A stretch of 64,000 bases of DNA from an uncultured Flavobacteriales bacterium (GTDB lineage: Bacteria; Bacteroidota; Bacteroidia; Flavobacteriales_G; Salibacteraceae): assembly GCA_913020435.1 (NCBI GenBank), contig CAJVZZ010000009.1, positions 50,856-114,855 of the forward strand, read 5' to 3'. The translations under genes and the position numbers were made by a program. The first letter of the stretch is position 1; each line of letters opens with the position of its first letter. Positions 24,091-33,848 of this stretch are shown here, one piece after another. The notes under the pieces were generated by a model. That model had not been told where the DNA came from. It did not search any database and saw only the letters and a program-made list of their open reading frames with translations.

Positions 24091-25086
24091 TTATTCTACT
24101 ATTAGTGTTTGATTAAATGTCGTCTGTTCACTAATTAAGTGGAGAATATACGTTCCATTATCAAAAGAAGAGATACTTATTTGATTATACCCATGACTTA
24201 GGCCTTCACTCAACAGCAATGATCCGGAAATGTCATAAATACGCAGGGATTGATAATTGTTTTGATTATTGATAGTAAGAGTGGTTTTAGCAGGGATAGG
24301 AAATATTTGGCTTATCACCGTTTGAACTTCTTCTTCAACATCTAGCGCATCGGTTAGACCGTATGACCTGCTTCCAGAAATCCAAAAAGTTAAATCATTA
24401 TTTAATTTTGATGGATTAACAATCAATCCAGAAGACTTTTTTCCTGGAGAGTTTACAATTACCTCGATTTGTTCATTGGGTAAATCAGTGAATGAGTATA
24501 AGCCAAAACCGTCAGAATTGGTCATCGCTATTAATTCGTTTTCTACATTGTAAATGAATAATGCCGCATCAATTACAGGGTCACCTTCGTTATATCCAGG
24601 TACATTGCTACTGTATTTAATCGAGCCAGAAAAACCTTCGCTTCCTGTTGATGATATAATTGGCGTCAAATTGATGTTTTTATTAGAAACAGTTCCCTGA
24701 ATGAAGCAAGCTTTAGACAATGACCAAACTGCACTATCTCCAAAATAAGTTGGCGCAAATCCTTTTCTTAAAGAATAGGTCATGGGTTCTGCGGAAAGAT
24801 AATAGGTTCCTTCATCTAAATTTTCAATTCGATAACTTCCGTCGCTTGAATTGGTTTGTGTGGCTTTAATAAACTGCAGGATATTTGGTCTAGACTCCCT
24901 GAAAACAGATACCCAAACAGAATCTACAGGAACTCCAGCGGCTAAAATTGTTCCGCTTATTTCAGCACTTGAACCTGCTAATTCTCCAAGAAATCTAGAA
25001 TATGGAGGAGTATCAAAACCAAGTAGTTGTGATTTACCTGTAAGGCTAAATCCGATAAAAAGTACAAGGATTAAAATTCTATTCAT
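24091..25086 (-). CDS. T9SS-exported protein with carboxypeptidase-regulatory-like domains
   Basis: 331 residues. A signal peptide is followed by 'AEISGTILAAGVPVDSVWVSVF', typical of a CarboxypepD_reg-like (transthyretin-like) beta domain, and a second such domain begins near 'SGSIKYSSNVPGYNEG'. The last ~70 residues form a T9SS type A sorting domain ('IFPIPAKTTLTI...GTYILHLI'). It is probably a surface-displayed protein; no catalytic motif is visible. Follows the sigma factor gene on the same strand by 61 bp, but whether it shares the sigma regulon is unknown. Confidence 0.8.
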   Translation of the reverse strand: MNRILILVLFIGFSLTGKSQLLGFDTPPYSRFLGELAGSSAEISGTILAAGVPVDSVWVSVFRESRPNILQFIKATQTNSSDGSYRIENLDEGTYYLSAEPMTYSLRKGFAPTYFGDSAVWSLSKACFIQGTVSNKNINLTPIISSTGSEGFSGSIKYSSNVPGYNEGDPVIDAALFIYNVENELIAMTNSDGFGLYSFTDLPNEQIEVIVNSPGKKSSGLIVNPSKLNNDLTFWISGSRSYGLTDALDVEEEVQTVISQIFPIPAKTTLTINNQNNYQSLRIYDISGSLLLSEGLSHGYNQISISSFDNGTYILHLISEQTTFNQTLIVE

Positions 25087-25132
25087 AGCGTAGTATAACT
25101 ACACACGTAAAACCCTCCTTAAACGTTGGTTA

Positions 25133-25672
25133 TCAAAGGTTTTTATTTCGACTTTTTTTGTACAATGATATCGCTCCCCATAATAAAAATGCAAAAGTAA
25201 ATATCCCAAGTAAGCCCCAAATCCAGCTTATTTGATCGCGAAGAATGATTATAAAAACAATTGCAACTAAAAAGACAGTAGCAATTTCGTTGAATACGCG
25301 CAACTTTTTGCTGCTCATTTTAAATAAGCCCGATTGTATTTCTTTATAAATTTTATGGATGTACAGGTGATAAAGATATAGCCCAAGGACAAAGGTGAGT
25401 TTAACTTGCATAAAGGGTTGAGTTAAATAGCCTGGGCTGTGGTATAACATTACTGCAGCAGAAATAAGAACTAAAACGGCAGAAGGCCAGGTGATACCAA
25501 ACCAAAGGCGTTTTTCCATAATATCAAACTGGCTAGAAAGAATGGTTTTCTCTAAGTCTTCTTTTTCCTGGGCTTCAGTATGATAAATAAACAACCGAAC
25601 GATATAAAATAACCCAGCAAACCAAGTTACGATGAAGATAAGATGAAACGCTTTGGTGTATAGAAAATACAT
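25133..25672 (-). CDS. hemJ: Protoporphyrinogen IX oxidase, HemJ family
   Basis: 179 residues with four or five membrane segments. 'KAFHLIFIVTWFAGLFYIVRLFIYHTEA' with the conserved His, and 'MQVKLTFVLGLYLYH' with the conserved Lys, match the HemJ (UPF0093) family. HemJ oxidises protoporphyrinogen IX to protoporphyrin IX in the membrane, the penultimate haem step in organisms without HemG/HemY. No other haem genes are in the window. Divergent from the thioesterase gene by 88 bp. Confidence 0.88.
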   Translation of the reverse strand: MYFLYTKAFHLIFIVTWFAGLFYIVRLFIYHTEAQEKEDLEKTILSSQFDIMEKRLWFGITWPSAVLVLISAAVMLYHSPGYLTQPFMQVKLTFVLGLYLYHLYIHKIYKEIQSGLFKMSSKKLRVFNEIATVFLVAIVFIIILRDQISWIWGLLGIFTFAFLLWGAISLYKKSRNKNL

Positions 25673-25739
25673 TCAGATAATTTTTGGTAAAAATAACCCT
25701 AAAGCAACCTATGGCATGATTCCGGGGCACGAGAAGATT

Positions 25740-25747
25740 TAAATTTG
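25740..25747 (+). promoter_or_regulatory. TAnnTTTG -7 element upstream of the thioesterase gene
   Basis: TAAATTTG, 13 bp before the ATG. Confidence 0.4.
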
Positions 25748-25760
25748 CAAAAACAAAATT

Positions 25761-26273
25761 ATGCGCTCAAAAACAGCAATGGCATCACTGTCAACTTCTA
25801 GTAGAATAGTGCTTCCCAATGATACAAATGTATTGGGGAATTTAATGGGAGGCCAATTATTAAGTTGGATGGACATTACCTCTGCTATTGCGGCGCATCG
25901 TCACTGCGGAAGGGTTGTAGTGACAGCAGCAGTCAACAATGTTTCATTTAATCATCCTATAGCACTTGGTGACATCGTTACGATTGAGGCAAAAGTAACA
26001 CGAGCGTTTACTTCTTCGATGGAAGTATTTATGGATGTTTATGTTGAAGACCGTTTAACAGCAGAGAAAACTAAATGTAATGAAGCTATCTACACATTTG
26101 TAGCTGTCGATCAAATAGGAAAATCTATAGATGTGCCGGAGCTTACCCCTGAAAGTGAAGAAGAAAAATCCCGCTACGATGCTGCTCTTAGACGCAGACA
26201 ACTGAGTCTAATTCTCGCAGGAAGAATGACCGCGAATGAAGCGACGGAATTAAAAGCGCTTTTTTATAGCTAA
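25761..26273 (+). CDS. Acyl-CoA thioesterase (hotdog fold, YciA/BACH-like)
   Basis: 170 residues. 'PNDTNVLGNLMGGQLLSWMDITSAIAAHRHC' matches the ACOT-type hotdog motif, with the catalytic Asn/Asp region, followed by 'VSFNHPIALGDIVTIEA', the second conserved strand. Hydrolyses acyl-CoA to free fatty acid and CoA; substrate chain length is not determinable. The stop shares CTAA with the stop of the convergent membrane protein gene. Start as in the track; the internal ATG at 25779 is also possible. Confidence 0.87.
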   Translation: MRSKTAMASLSTSSRIVLPNDTNVLGNLMGGQLLSWMDITSAIAAHRHCGRVVVTAAVNNVSFNHPIALGDIVTIEAKVTRAFTSSMEVFMDVYVEDRLTAEKTKCNEAIYTFVAVDQIGKSIDVPELTPESEEEKSRYDAALRRRQLSLILAGRMTANEATELKALFYS

Positions 26274-26782
26274 GCCTTCGGTTTAATGCTCTGTTTGTTT
26301 TTCCCATAAAGAGGACCAAGGTATTCGGTGTCCCCTGACATTCCTAAATACATTACGTAAAGTCCGTTAAAGACTAACACGAGTGCATAGTCAATAAAAG
26401 AACGCTTTCCGAAACACTTGCATATCTCTATGTAGAGTGTAATAGTGAAAATCAGAAATACAGACAGCATACTAATCAGGGCGATATTTGCAGCTATAGA
26501 GGTATCTCCGGTATAAACTACATAAAATACTATAGGAGGAGGAATAATGAAAATAATCACCTGCCATGCTGGTCTTCCCATTATTTTCAAGAAGACTACT
26601 ACATTCCAAAGCGGAACAACAGAGGCGTGGCCCGGTAAATCACATTTATAATATAACACCCATTGACCCAAGATTCCAAAAGTCGCAATCAGGGCAACTA
26701 TTATGTACAGGAATTCATTTTGTTGGGAATATTCAAGAAAAAGTTTGAATGGTAACTTAAGCGCATCGTGTAGAATTTCCAT
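26270..26782 (-). CDS. Polytopic membrane protein, DUF5684-like
   Basis: 170 residues from ATG 26782; the track's TTG at 26791 adds three residues. There are three to five membrane helices. 'WVLYYKCDLPGHASVVPLWNVVVFLKIMGRPAWQ' matches the DUF5684 pattern, a Trp/Pro-rich loop between helices that is often found near signal peptidase genes in Bacteroidota. Function unknown. The C-terminus is basic and cytoplasmic. It ends in the shared CTAA with the thioesterase gene. Confidence 0.7.
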   Translation of the reverse strand: MEILHDALKLPFKLFLEYSQQNEFLYIIVALIATFGILGQWVLYYKCDLPGHASVVPLWNVVVFLKIMGRPAWQVIIFIIPPPIVFYVVYTGDTSIAANIALISMLSVFLIFTITLYIEICKCFGKRSFIDYALVLVFNGLYVMYLGMSGDTEYLGPLYGKNKQSIKPKA

Positions 26783-26880
26783 ATTTAGCAATTTTAAGAC
26801 TGCATAAATTTACGGAATTAACAAAAAATAGCAAGGATTAGATTGAAAATAAGACGAACGTTTTGAACAAAAGGTTGGTT

Positions 26881-27291
26881 CTAGGCAGTTTTTTCTTTCT
26901 GATTTCCAGAAATTTGATTGATATCTTTAACGGTAGCCCCCATGCTGCATGCACCTGTAAAGTTTGCGCCAGGTTCAATTGACAGCTTCCCAGTCTCCAT
27001 ATCGCCATTGATATTTGCAGTTGCTTGAAGCGATAAAAGCTCCTTTACGGAAATTTTCCCTTGAACGGTTCCAGAAATATTAGCATTGGTACAGATTATT
27101 TCTCCTTCTAGTTTACCACCTTCTCCAATAACAACCTTTCCGTTACTGTTGATTGTACCGATGAGCTTACCATCTAAACGGATATCGCCACTGGTCTCAA
27201 TATCACCGCTAATTGTGGTACCTGCAGAAATATGATTTCTAGTACCTTCTAGTTCCGTTTGCTTAGCCATAGATTTCGAACTTTTAAACAT
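26881..27291 (-). CDS. Bactofilin-family polymer-forming cytoskeletal protein
   Basis: 136 residues from ATG 27291 (the track's TTG lies seven codons upstream). The central 'TTISGDIETSGDIRLDGKLIGTINSNGKVVIGEGGKLEGEI' repeats of roughly seven residues per beta-turn form the right-handed beta-helix of bactofilins. Bactofilins polymerise on the membrane and help place cell-wall enzymes. A porW/sprE gene begins 42 bp upstream of its TTG on the same strand and an M23 peptidase gene is divergent, an association often seen near bactofilins. Confidence 0.88.
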   Translation of the reverse strand: MFKSSKSMAKQTELEGTRNHISAGTTISGDIETSGDIRLDGKLIGTINSNGKVVIGEGGKLEGEIICTNANISGTVQGKISVKELLSLQATANINGDMETGKLSIEPGANFTGACSMGATVKDINQISGNQKEKTA

Positions 27292-27309
27292 TTGAATTTT
27301 TATAAGAGC

Positions 27310-27317
27310 CAAATATA
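27310..27317 (-). promoter_or_regulatory. TAnnTTTG -7 element upstream of the bactofilin gene
   Basis: TATATTTG on the minus strand, 19 bp before ATG 27291 and after the PorW stop, so the gene may have its own promoter. It also favours ATG 27291 over the TTG at 27312. Confidence 0.4.
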
Positions 27318-27332
27318 AAAATTATCAACAAT

Positions 27333-29888
27333 CTAAAGTTCATACTTGTTTTGGTGAAACTCAAGGTAACTTTCAATCCTTTTGTCTTGAAAAAATAGAG
27401 CATAGTTGGTATAGCTAATCACAAAGAAATCGTTTTCTAACTCATTAATTTTTTTGAGACTGGTCCTGTTTTTTGAAAAATCAGAAAAATAGTCGATTGC
27501 AGATTTAGAGTTTTCAAATTGCTTTATGGAGATCATATGGGTTTCTTTTTCCAATAATACGGCACTTATCGAAAGCTTTAAATTACCATGATATGCTTTA
27601 TTGTAGTTGTCAATTCGTTCTTTAATTTTTTCAATTTCAGTTCCCTCAACAGGTAATAGCATCACCGCTAGATGACGTCCATTTTTTTCAAACATATAAT
27701 CTGGTGGAGGGAGGTCCTTAGCTTCAACTTTCTGCTCACTTTTTAGAATTTTAATTCTTTCTTCTGCGTCTTTGGCCTCAGATGTTCCGGTATTTTCTTT
27801 TTTAAACTGTTCAAGACTGGCAATTAGATCTTTTTTGTCGCGTGTATTTACAGCGCTCAGTGCTTTTAGATAATAAAACTTAGTAGCAAGGTGATTATCG
27901 GGCATTTCAATTGCAGCTTTATCACACTCAGTAATACAGGCAGAATAAAAGTCACGAGTGTAATAGTAATAGGCTTTTTTATAAGCCTGAAGTGCTGCCT
28001 TCTTTTTAGAATTCATGTCTTTTGCATAATCAGGGTCGTCTATGATTTTTGCATAATCAGAATTGGGATATTTACCTAAAATATAATTTTTGTAATAATT
28101 TGAAGAATCTAATCTATTCTCATTTAAATACATTCTATATAACTGGTACAGACAGTTAATTTGATATTTCGATGTGTCATACCGAGAAAGCAGGTTTCTA
28201 AAAGCACTAATTGCATGCTTTTTGTCGTCCATTTTTTCTTTATAAATTATACCTAAAGCATAATATGCTTCTACGATATTTCCGTTGGCCTTTGATTTTG
28301 CTTCAGGTGAGAAGGGTATGTCTTTCATATATTTTGACTTATCACTAAGCCCAGATAAAACACTATCCGCAGCTGTTTCATTAAAGGAACCTAATTCATC
28401 AAGGCTTATACTTGATTTATCGCTTCTACGCCAATTATCATCATTAGGTCTATTACCCCATTGTTTTGCAAATTCTTGTTTTCCAAGAGAAATAGTTTTG
28501 TCATTGTAAAAGTACCAAGCTCCTTTTTCATTTGACACTTCATTTTGAAACCCACCATCATTAAAGCTAGTAGATTGGTTTTCCTGAGCTTCACGACGTG
28601 CTTCTTCCTCAGCAACACGCTGTTCAATTAGTTCATCAATAAATGCATCTAAATCAGCCTCCGACATTTCAGATAAGGCGAGTAAACTGTCTTCTCTTTC
28701 AATGACTAGAATGTTTTCTACCAGCTCTGTTAAACTGTTTTTTATGTTAACGATTTCTTCCCGATTCGGGAAATCAGCAGGAATATACTGAACCGTGCTA
28801 TCATAAAATGCCTGGGCGGGGATATACTCAGGTCGAGCAAAATGTATTTCAGCTAATTCGAGAAAGGAAAGTCCTTTTTGATAATTATCCTCAACACTAG
28901 ACTGAGCGGAGAGCATTAGTGAACTGATTTGCCGTTCTTCGCTATCTTCTTGGTAGTAAATTTTACTTAGAGCATAATAGAGCTTATCTCTGTATTCAAT
29001 GTTCTTATCGTCACGTAACATCTTTAAGAGCACTTTCTTTATATCATAGCTACTGCCGTCCTCAACATTATAGGAAAGAGCTCTATTCATTTGTGCCCAA
29101 AATTCCATTTCGTATTCTGGGTGTCTTTTGGCAACTGCTTTATAAGTGTTATTTGCGCGAATGGATTCTCCCTGTTCAGCATATAGTTGCGCCAAAACAA
29201 ACATCCAACGGGTAGCAATACCTTTGTCTTCTTGGATTAAAACGGCCTCTTCCAACTCCAGCATTGCTTTAGCGTACTCGCCTTGAGTAAGGTAATACTC
29301 GGCAATTGTCGCCTTTACATCAGGCAGGATTTCTTCTGGAATTTTATTGTCATTGGCCAATAAACGAATCAGAGCATCAGCTTGATCATAATTTTCGGTT
29401 TGAATGTGGGCTTTAATAAGCCAGAGACGTGCTTGATACTTTTGTTCGCCTTTAAATTTCTTTGTTACATATTTAAATATAGGTATACACTCTTTAAAGT
29501 TTTTTTCATAGAAATAGGCCTTCCCTATTAACAGCCAGCAATCGTCAATCCATTTAACATATTCCTTTCCTTTAATGTCCATACTGTGGTACTCTATGAC
29601 CCTAGAACATTTTTTGATCACGACATCCATATCTGTTTGAACGGTAGATGCCATTTCTTCATCGCCATAGATGTAGAGTGGAAGAAGTTTTCTGTAGTTT
29701 TCTTTATGACCGGTTTTTATTTTTGTTTTACCTACTTTATATGCTTCAGTGGCATTGAAATAACCGTTCCACCTAGCGTTGGTATTATGAAAAAACCGAT
29801 TTAGAAAGTTGTTCTTTTTTTGAGAACAACTCTGAATTCCAAACGCAATGGAAAACATAAATACAAATAATAGTAATCGATTTTTCAA
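27333..29888 (-). CDS. porW: T9SS/gliding motility lipoprotein PorW/SprE, TPR-rich
   Basis: 851 residues. The signal peptide ends GIQSC, giving lipidated Cys21. The opening after it, 'NRFFHNTNARWNGYFNATEAYK', is characteristic of SprE/PorW. Most of the protein is helical repeats of TPR type (residues about 120-390 and 540-690) with an acidic, Glu-rich segment near 410-440. In P. gingivalis and F. johnsoniae this protein links the PorLM motor ring to the outer-membrane translocon and is required for T9SS secretion. That is consistent with the six T9SS cargo proteins in this window. Length matches F. johnsoniae SprE. Confidence 0.88.
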   Translation of the reverse strand: MKNRLLLFVFMFSIAFGIQSCSQKKNNFLNRFFHNTNARWNGYFNATEAYKVGKTKIKTGHKENYRKLLPLYIYGDEEMASTVQTDMDVVIKKCSRVIEYHSMDIKGKEYVKWIDDCWLLIGKAYFYEKNFKECIPIFKYVTKKFKGEQKYQARLWLIKAHIQTENYDQADALIRLLANDNKIPEEILPDVKATIAEYYLTQGEYAKAMLELEEAVLIQEDKGIATRWMFVLAQLYAEQGESIRANNTYKAVAKRHPEYEMEFWAQMNRALSYNVEDGSSYDIKKVLLKMLRDDKNIEYRDKLYYALSKIYYQEDSEERQISSLMLSAQSSVEDNYQKGLSFLELAEIHFARPEYIPAQAFYDSTVQYIPADFPNREEIVNIKNSLTELVENILVIEREDSLLALSEMSEADLDAFIDELIEQRVAEEEARREAQENQSTSFNDGGFQNEVSNEKGAWYFYNDKTISLGKQEFAKQWGNRPNDDNWRRSDKSSISLDELGSFNETAADSVLSGLSDKSKYMKDIPFSPEAKSKANGNIVEAYYALGIIYKEKMDDKKHAISAFRNLLSRYDTSKYQINCLYQLYRMYLNENRLDSSNYYKNYILGKYPNSDYAKIIDDPDYAKDMNSKKKAALQAYKKAYYYYTRDFYSACITECDKAAIEMPDNHLATKFYYLKALSAVNTRDKKDLIASLEQFKKENTGTSEAKDAEERIKILKSEQKVEAKDLPPPDYMFEKNGRHLAVMLLPVEGTEIEKIKERIDNYNKAYHGNLKLSISAVLLEKETHMISIKQFENSKSAIDYFSDFSKNRTSLKKINELENDFFVISYTNYALFFQDKRIESYLEFHQNKYEL

Positions 29889-30013
29889 GCTAGTTTTTGC
29901 TTATAATTTAGTAGAACTATGAACTGACAAAAATATTTTATTTTAATATCTAATTCTTGAATAAGGCTCTTCAATAATAATCCCTAAGAAATCGGATATT
30001 TGTTCTTGATAAA

Positions 30014-30910
30014 ATGAAAAAAGAAAATAGCCAAAGCGATAAACAAAGTGGAAAGACCAAAAAGGTTATTTCTAAGATAAAGCACAAGTCTAGATTGGTG
30101 CTTATGAACGATGACACCTTTGAAGAGCAGTTCTCATTGATTCTTTCTCCTCTTAATGTCTTTGCATGGGGAGGGTTATTCCTAATTCTCTTTACAGCGT
30201 TTATTATTTTAACGGTTTCATTTACACCACTCAGAGAGTTTATTCCTGGCTATGCCGATATGCAAACAAAGCGGATAGCAACCTCAACGGCTTATAGAGT
30301 TGATAGTCTTGGACAAGCTTTAAATAATAATATCAAGTACTTAAGTACTTTAAAGGTTATTTTATCAGGAGGTGTAGTGAAACGTGATTCGGTAATTTTT
30401 GGTGACGCACCCATTTCTAATGATCAATTAAAAACATTGATATCATTAGAGGATAGTGTTCTCCGAAATGAGGTTGAGCAAGAAGAGCGGTTTAATTTGA
30501 GCTTCAGCTCGGGAAGTGGAGAAGATGACGGTTTACGGAACATTCTGTTTTTTACTCCGCTAGAAGGGGCCTTGTCGTCTAAATTTGATCCAACCATTAG
30601 GCATTATGGTGTTGATATAGTGTCTGCGGAGTCTGATGCTCCAATAAAAGCTGTATTAGAAGGAACAGTTACTTTGGCTACTTGGACATCCGATGAAGGC
30701 CATGTTATTTATCTGCAACATAAATATAATCTGATATCAGTTTATAAGCACAACTCGATGTTACTTAAAAAGGTTGGAGATAAGGTTGGAGCCGGCGAAG
30801 CGATTGCAATTGTAGGGAGCAGTGGAGAGTTAAGTACTGGACCTCATTTGCATTTAGAATTGTGGCATAATGGTGATGCTATAAGCCCTAGCGATTACAT
30901 AATATTCTAA
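30014..30910 (+). CDS. M23-family murein DD-endopeptidase, membrane anchored
   Basis: 298 residues. The basic N-terminus (Lys/Ser rich) precedes one hydrophobic segment at about residues 51-73, so the protein is anchored in the inner membrane with the domain in the periplasm. The C-terminal peptidase_M23 domain has the zinc residues in 'HYGVDI' and 'GPHLHLEL' (HxH). It cleaves peptidoglycan crosslinks. It is divergent from porW, in a context where M23 enzymes often work with bactofilins to shape cells. A terminator follows the stop. Confidence 0.9.
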   Translation: MKKENSQSDKQSGKTKKVISKIKHKSRLVLMNDDTFEEQFSLILSPLNVFAWGGLFLILFTAFIILTVSFTPLREFIPGYADMQTKRIATSTAYRVDSLGQALNNNIKYLSTLKVILSGGVVKRDSVIFGDAPISNDQLKTLISLEDSVLRNEVEQEERFNLSFSSGSGEDDGLRNILFFTPLEGALSSKFDPTIRHYGVDIVSAESDAPIKAVLEGTVTLATWTSDEGHVIYLQHKYNLISVYKHNSMLLKKVGDKVGAGEAIAIVGSSGELSTGPHLHLELWHNGDAISPSDYIIF

Positions 30911-30947
30911 AAAAAAGGCCATTCAATTGAATTGAACAGCCTTTTTT
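30911..30947. terminator. Hairpin terminator between the M23 gene and accC
   Basis: AAAAAAGGC and GCCTTTTTT arms, with further pairing inside (ATTCAATT/AATTGAA). It follows the M23 stop directly and lies 15 bp past the accC stop on the other strand, so it likely serves both. Confidence 0.7.
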
Positions 30948-30962
30948 AAATATTTTTCTCTT

Positions 30963-32333
30963 TTATAGTTCAGAGGCATAATCCCACTCTTCCAGAAATT
31001 TGGTAGTAAAGTTTCCCTTCTGAAATTGTTCGTTTTTCATTAACTTCTGGTGAAAAGGAATTGTTGTTTTAACTCCTTCTACGATATATTCGTCTAATGC
31101 ACGTTGCATTTTCATAATAGCCTCTTCTCGGGTTTGAGCAACAGCAATAAGTTTTGAAACCATGCTATCATAATTAGGCGGAATGGTATAACCCGCATAA
31201 ACATGTGTGTCAATTCGAATTCCTATTCCCCCCGGCTCATGATATTCTGTAATTTTTCCAGGTGAAGGCATCCAGTTCTTTGTAGGATCTTCAGCATTAA
31301 TTCTACATTGTATGGCATGTGCCTTAGGCATATAGTTTTTACCGGAAATTGGCTCTCCAGCAGCAATCAAAATTTGTTCTTTTATCAAATCCCAACCAAT
31401 GACCTCTTCAGTGATAGTATGTTCCACTTGGATCCGGGTATTCATTTCCATGAAGTAGAATTTTTTATTTTTATCCACTAAAAATTCTACCGTTCCAACA
31501 CCTTCATATTTTACAGCCATTGCTGCTTTTATTGCAGCTTCACCCATTTCTTTTCTTAAAGCAGGCGTCATAAACGGTGAAGGAGTTTCTTCAACTAGCT
31601 TCTGATGTCTCCTTTGGATGGAGCAATCTCGTTCACTCATGTGACAAGCGGTTCCGTGCTGATCACCCGCAATTTGAATTTCTATATGACGAGGTTCTTC
31701 TATGAATTTCTCCATATAAACACCAGCGTTTCCAAAGGCTGCAGCAGCTTCTCGTTGAATTGCGGCTAATGAATCCGCCACATCCTCCTCTTTCCAAACA
31801 ACCCGCATTCCCTTACCTCCGCCACCGGCGGTAGCTTTCATCATAACAGGAAGGCCAACTTCTCTAGACATTTGAACAGCATGATCTCCATCCTTCAACA
31901 GTCCTTCTGAACCAGGAACACAAGGAACTCCCGCTGCTAGCATGGTAGTCTTGGCGTTTGCTTTGTCGCCCATTCCTTCAATCATATCAGGTCCAGCGCC
32001 AATAAACTTTATCCCGTGTTCTTCACAGATCTTTGAGAATTTAGCGTTTTCAGAGAGGAATCCATATCCTGGATGTATAGCGTCTGCATTTGTAATTTCA
32101 GCGGCAGCTATAATATTTTGGATTTTTAGATACGATTCTGTGCTTGGCGCAGGGCCAATACATACTGCTTCATCAGCAAATCGAACAGGTAAGCTGTCCT
32201 TGTCTGCTAAAGAATAGACAGCAACCGTTTTTATGCCCATTTCTTTGCAGGTACGGATAATTCTCAAGGCAATTTCACCTCGGTTAGCAATGAGAATTTT
32301 ATTGAAAAGTTTAGATTTTATTTTCCTTGCCAT
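30963..32333 (-). CDS. accC: Acetyl-CoA carboxylase biotin carboxylase subunit
   Basis: 456 residues from ATG 32333 (track start is TTG three bases upstream). Biotin carboxylase features include '[17 protein letters not shown]', the glycine-rich ATP-grasp loop '[14 protein letters not shown]', and the active-site '[17 protein letters not shown]'. It carboxylates biotin on AccB with ATP and bicarbonate in the first step of malonyl-CoA synthesis. Last gene of the operon that begins at the aminopeptidase; a terminator follows. Confidence 0.95.
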   Translation of the reverse strand: MARKIKSKLFNKILIANRGEIALRIIRTCKEMGIKTVAVYSLADKDSLPVRFADEAVCIGPAPSTESYLKIQNIIAAAEITNADAIHPGYGFLSENAKFSKICEEHGIKFIGAGPDMIEGMGDKANAKTTMLAAGVPCVPGSEGLLKDGDHAVQMSREVGLPVMMKATAGGGGKGMRVVWKEEDVADSLAAIQREAAAAFGNAGVYMEKFIEEPRHIEIQIAGDQHGTACHMSERDCSIQRRHQKLVEETPSPFMTPALRKEMGEAAIKAAMAVKYEGVGTVEFLVDKNKKFYFMEMNTRIQVEHTITEEVIGWDLIKEQILIAAGEPISGKNYMPKAHAIQCRINAEDPTKNWMPSPGKITEYHEPGGIGIRIDTHVYAGYTIPPNYDSMVSKLIAVAQTREEAIMKMQRALDEYIVEGVKTTIPFHQKLMKNEQFQKGNFTTKFLEEWDYASEL

Positions 32334-32351
32334 CAACTATAGTATTTAAAA

Positions 32352-32816
32352 TTAACTAGGATCAATCAAGAATAGAGGTTGATCATACTCCACTGGAGAT
32401 GCATCATCAACTAAAACTTTCACGATTTTACCGGAAACTTCAGCTTCTATTTCATTGAATAATTTCATTGCTTCAATAATGCAAAGTACATCTCCGGGCT
32501 TTACGTCGTCGCCTACATTTTTAAATACAGGTTTCTCAGGAGTAGCTGAACGATAGAAAGTCCCAATCATAGGAGACTTAATTTCAATGTAATTTGAATT
32601 TTCAACAATTGGCGCAGGTGCCGCGACCGTTGCTACTGGAGCAGGAGCCACTATAGGAGCAGCGGCCATTGGAGCTGCTGCATGAATAATTTGTGGAGCG
32701 ACTTCTTTAGCCCCAGTTTTGATAACTAATTTTATGTTATCCATTTCTAGTTCAACCTCGTTTACACCAGATTTAGCTACAAATTTTATTAATCCCTGAA
32801 TTTCTTCAATTTTCAT
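32352..32816 (-). CDS. accB: Acetyl-CoA carboxylase biotin carboxyl carrier protein
   Basis: 154 residues. An N-terminal helical part, an Ala/Pro-rich flexible linker (about residues 40-70), then the biotinyl domain with EAMKL, whose Lys carries biotin, near residue 118. It shuttles carboxyl groups between AccC and the carboxyltransferase. It sits 18 bp upstream of accC's ATG, 36 bp after fabH. A TAnnTTTG element 21 bp upstream suggests an additional internal promoter. Confidence 0.94.
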   Translation of the reverse strand: MKIEEIQGLIKFVAKSGVNEVELEMDNIKLVIKTGAKEVAPQIIHAAAPMAAAPIVAPAPVATVAAPAPIVENSNYIEIKSPMIGTFYRSATPEKPVFKNVGDDVKPGDVLCIIEAMKLFNEIEAEVSGKIVKVLVDDASPVEYDQPLFLIDPS

Positions 32817-32837
32817 ATTAAAATTTTTCTTGTTCTA

Positions 32838-32845
32838 CAAAGATA
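32838..32845 (-). promoter_or_regulatory. TAnnTTTG-like internal promoter element upstream of accB
   Basis: TATCTTTG on the minus strand, 21 bp before the accB ATG, inside the operon. Confidence 0.35.
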
Positions 32846-32852
32846 AATTTAC

Positions 32853-33848
32853 CTAACTATTATATGCCCATTTAATATAAACCGCACCCCAAGTAAAACC
32901 ACCGCCAAAAGCGGATAAAATGATATTATCACCTTTTTTTAATTTAGGCTCCCATTCCCATAAGCAAAGAGGAATAGTTCCAGCAGTTGTATTCCCGTAT
33001 TTTTCTATATTAATCATGACCTTTTCTGGGTCAAGGTTTAAACGCTTAGCAGTTGCATCAATTATTCTGAGGTTTGCTTGATGAGGAACTAGCCAGTCTA
33101 CGGTGTCCCCATTTAGTCCATTTCTTAACATAACTTCTTCAGAAACATCCGCCATGTTAGTAACTGCAAATTTGAAGACTTGTTTTCCTTCTTGATAAAC
33201 TGAATGTTCGTTGTTTGCAACTGTCTCTGCAGTTGCAGGTTTCACTGAGCCACCAGCAGGTTGGTGTAAATATTTTCGTCCAGAACCATCAGAGTGCAGT
33301 TGGAAATCGATAACTCCGTTTCCTTCTTCGTTTGGTTCTAATAAAACGGCTCCACCACCATCACCAAAAATGATACATGTTGTACGGTCTTCGTAGTTTA
33401 GTATAGATGACATTTTGTCTACGCCAACCACAACAACCTTTTTATATTTTCCTGTTTCAATAAACTGTGCTCCTGTGCTCAATGCATAAATAAATCCAGA
33501 GCAAGCTGCATTTACGTCAAAGCTCCAAGCGTTAGTAGCTCCTACTTTATCCGCAACAATATTTGCACAGCTAGGAAAATTGTAATCGGATGTAACGGTG
33601 CCAACAATTATTAGATCTATCTCTTTTGGTGAGATCCCTCGTTTCTTGCAAAGGTCTAGAACTGCAGGAGCTGCCAAGTCAGAGGCGCCTGTGTTTGGTT
33701 CTTTTAGAATTCGACGTTCCTTGATACCTGTTCTTGAAGTAATCCACTCATCATTGGTATCAATGATTTTTTCAAGGTCTTTGTTGGTCATTTTAGTTTC
33801 AGGTACGTAACCCGAAACGGAGGTAATTGCTGCTGTAATTTTCGACAT
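32853..33848 (-). CDS. fabH: Beta-ketoacyl-ACP synthase III
   Basis: 331 residues. The catalytic Cys is in 'NAACSGFIYAL', the His in 'PHQANLRIID' and the Asn in 'KYGNTTAGTIP': the Cys-His-Asn triad of KAS III. It condenses acetyl-CoA (or branched starters) with malonyl-ACP to start fatty-acid synthesis. The start (TAATG) overlaps the plsX stop by one base, so it is coupled to PlsX. Confidence 0.95.
   Translation of the reverse strand: MSKITAAITSVSGYVPETKMTNKDLEKIIDTNDEWITSRTGIKERRILKEPNTGASDLAAPAVLDLCKKRGISPKEIDLIIVGTVTSDYNFPSCANIVADKVGATNAWSFDVNAACSGFIYALSTGAQFIETGKYKKVVVVGVDKMSSILNYEDRTTCIIFGDGGGAVLLEPNEEGNGVIDFQLHSDGSGRKYLHQPAGGSVKPATAETVANNEHSVYQEGKQVFKFAVTNMADVSEEVMLRNGLNGDTVDWLVPHQANLRIIDATAKRLNLDPEKVMINIEKYGNTTAGTIPLCLWEWEPKLKKGDNIILSAFGGGFTWGAVYIKWAYNS

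Noticed and set aside
28406-28627. Track ORF on the minus strand inside porW
   Set aside because: Out-of-frame shadow of the PorW/SprE gene, which has a clear lipobox and TPR repeats.
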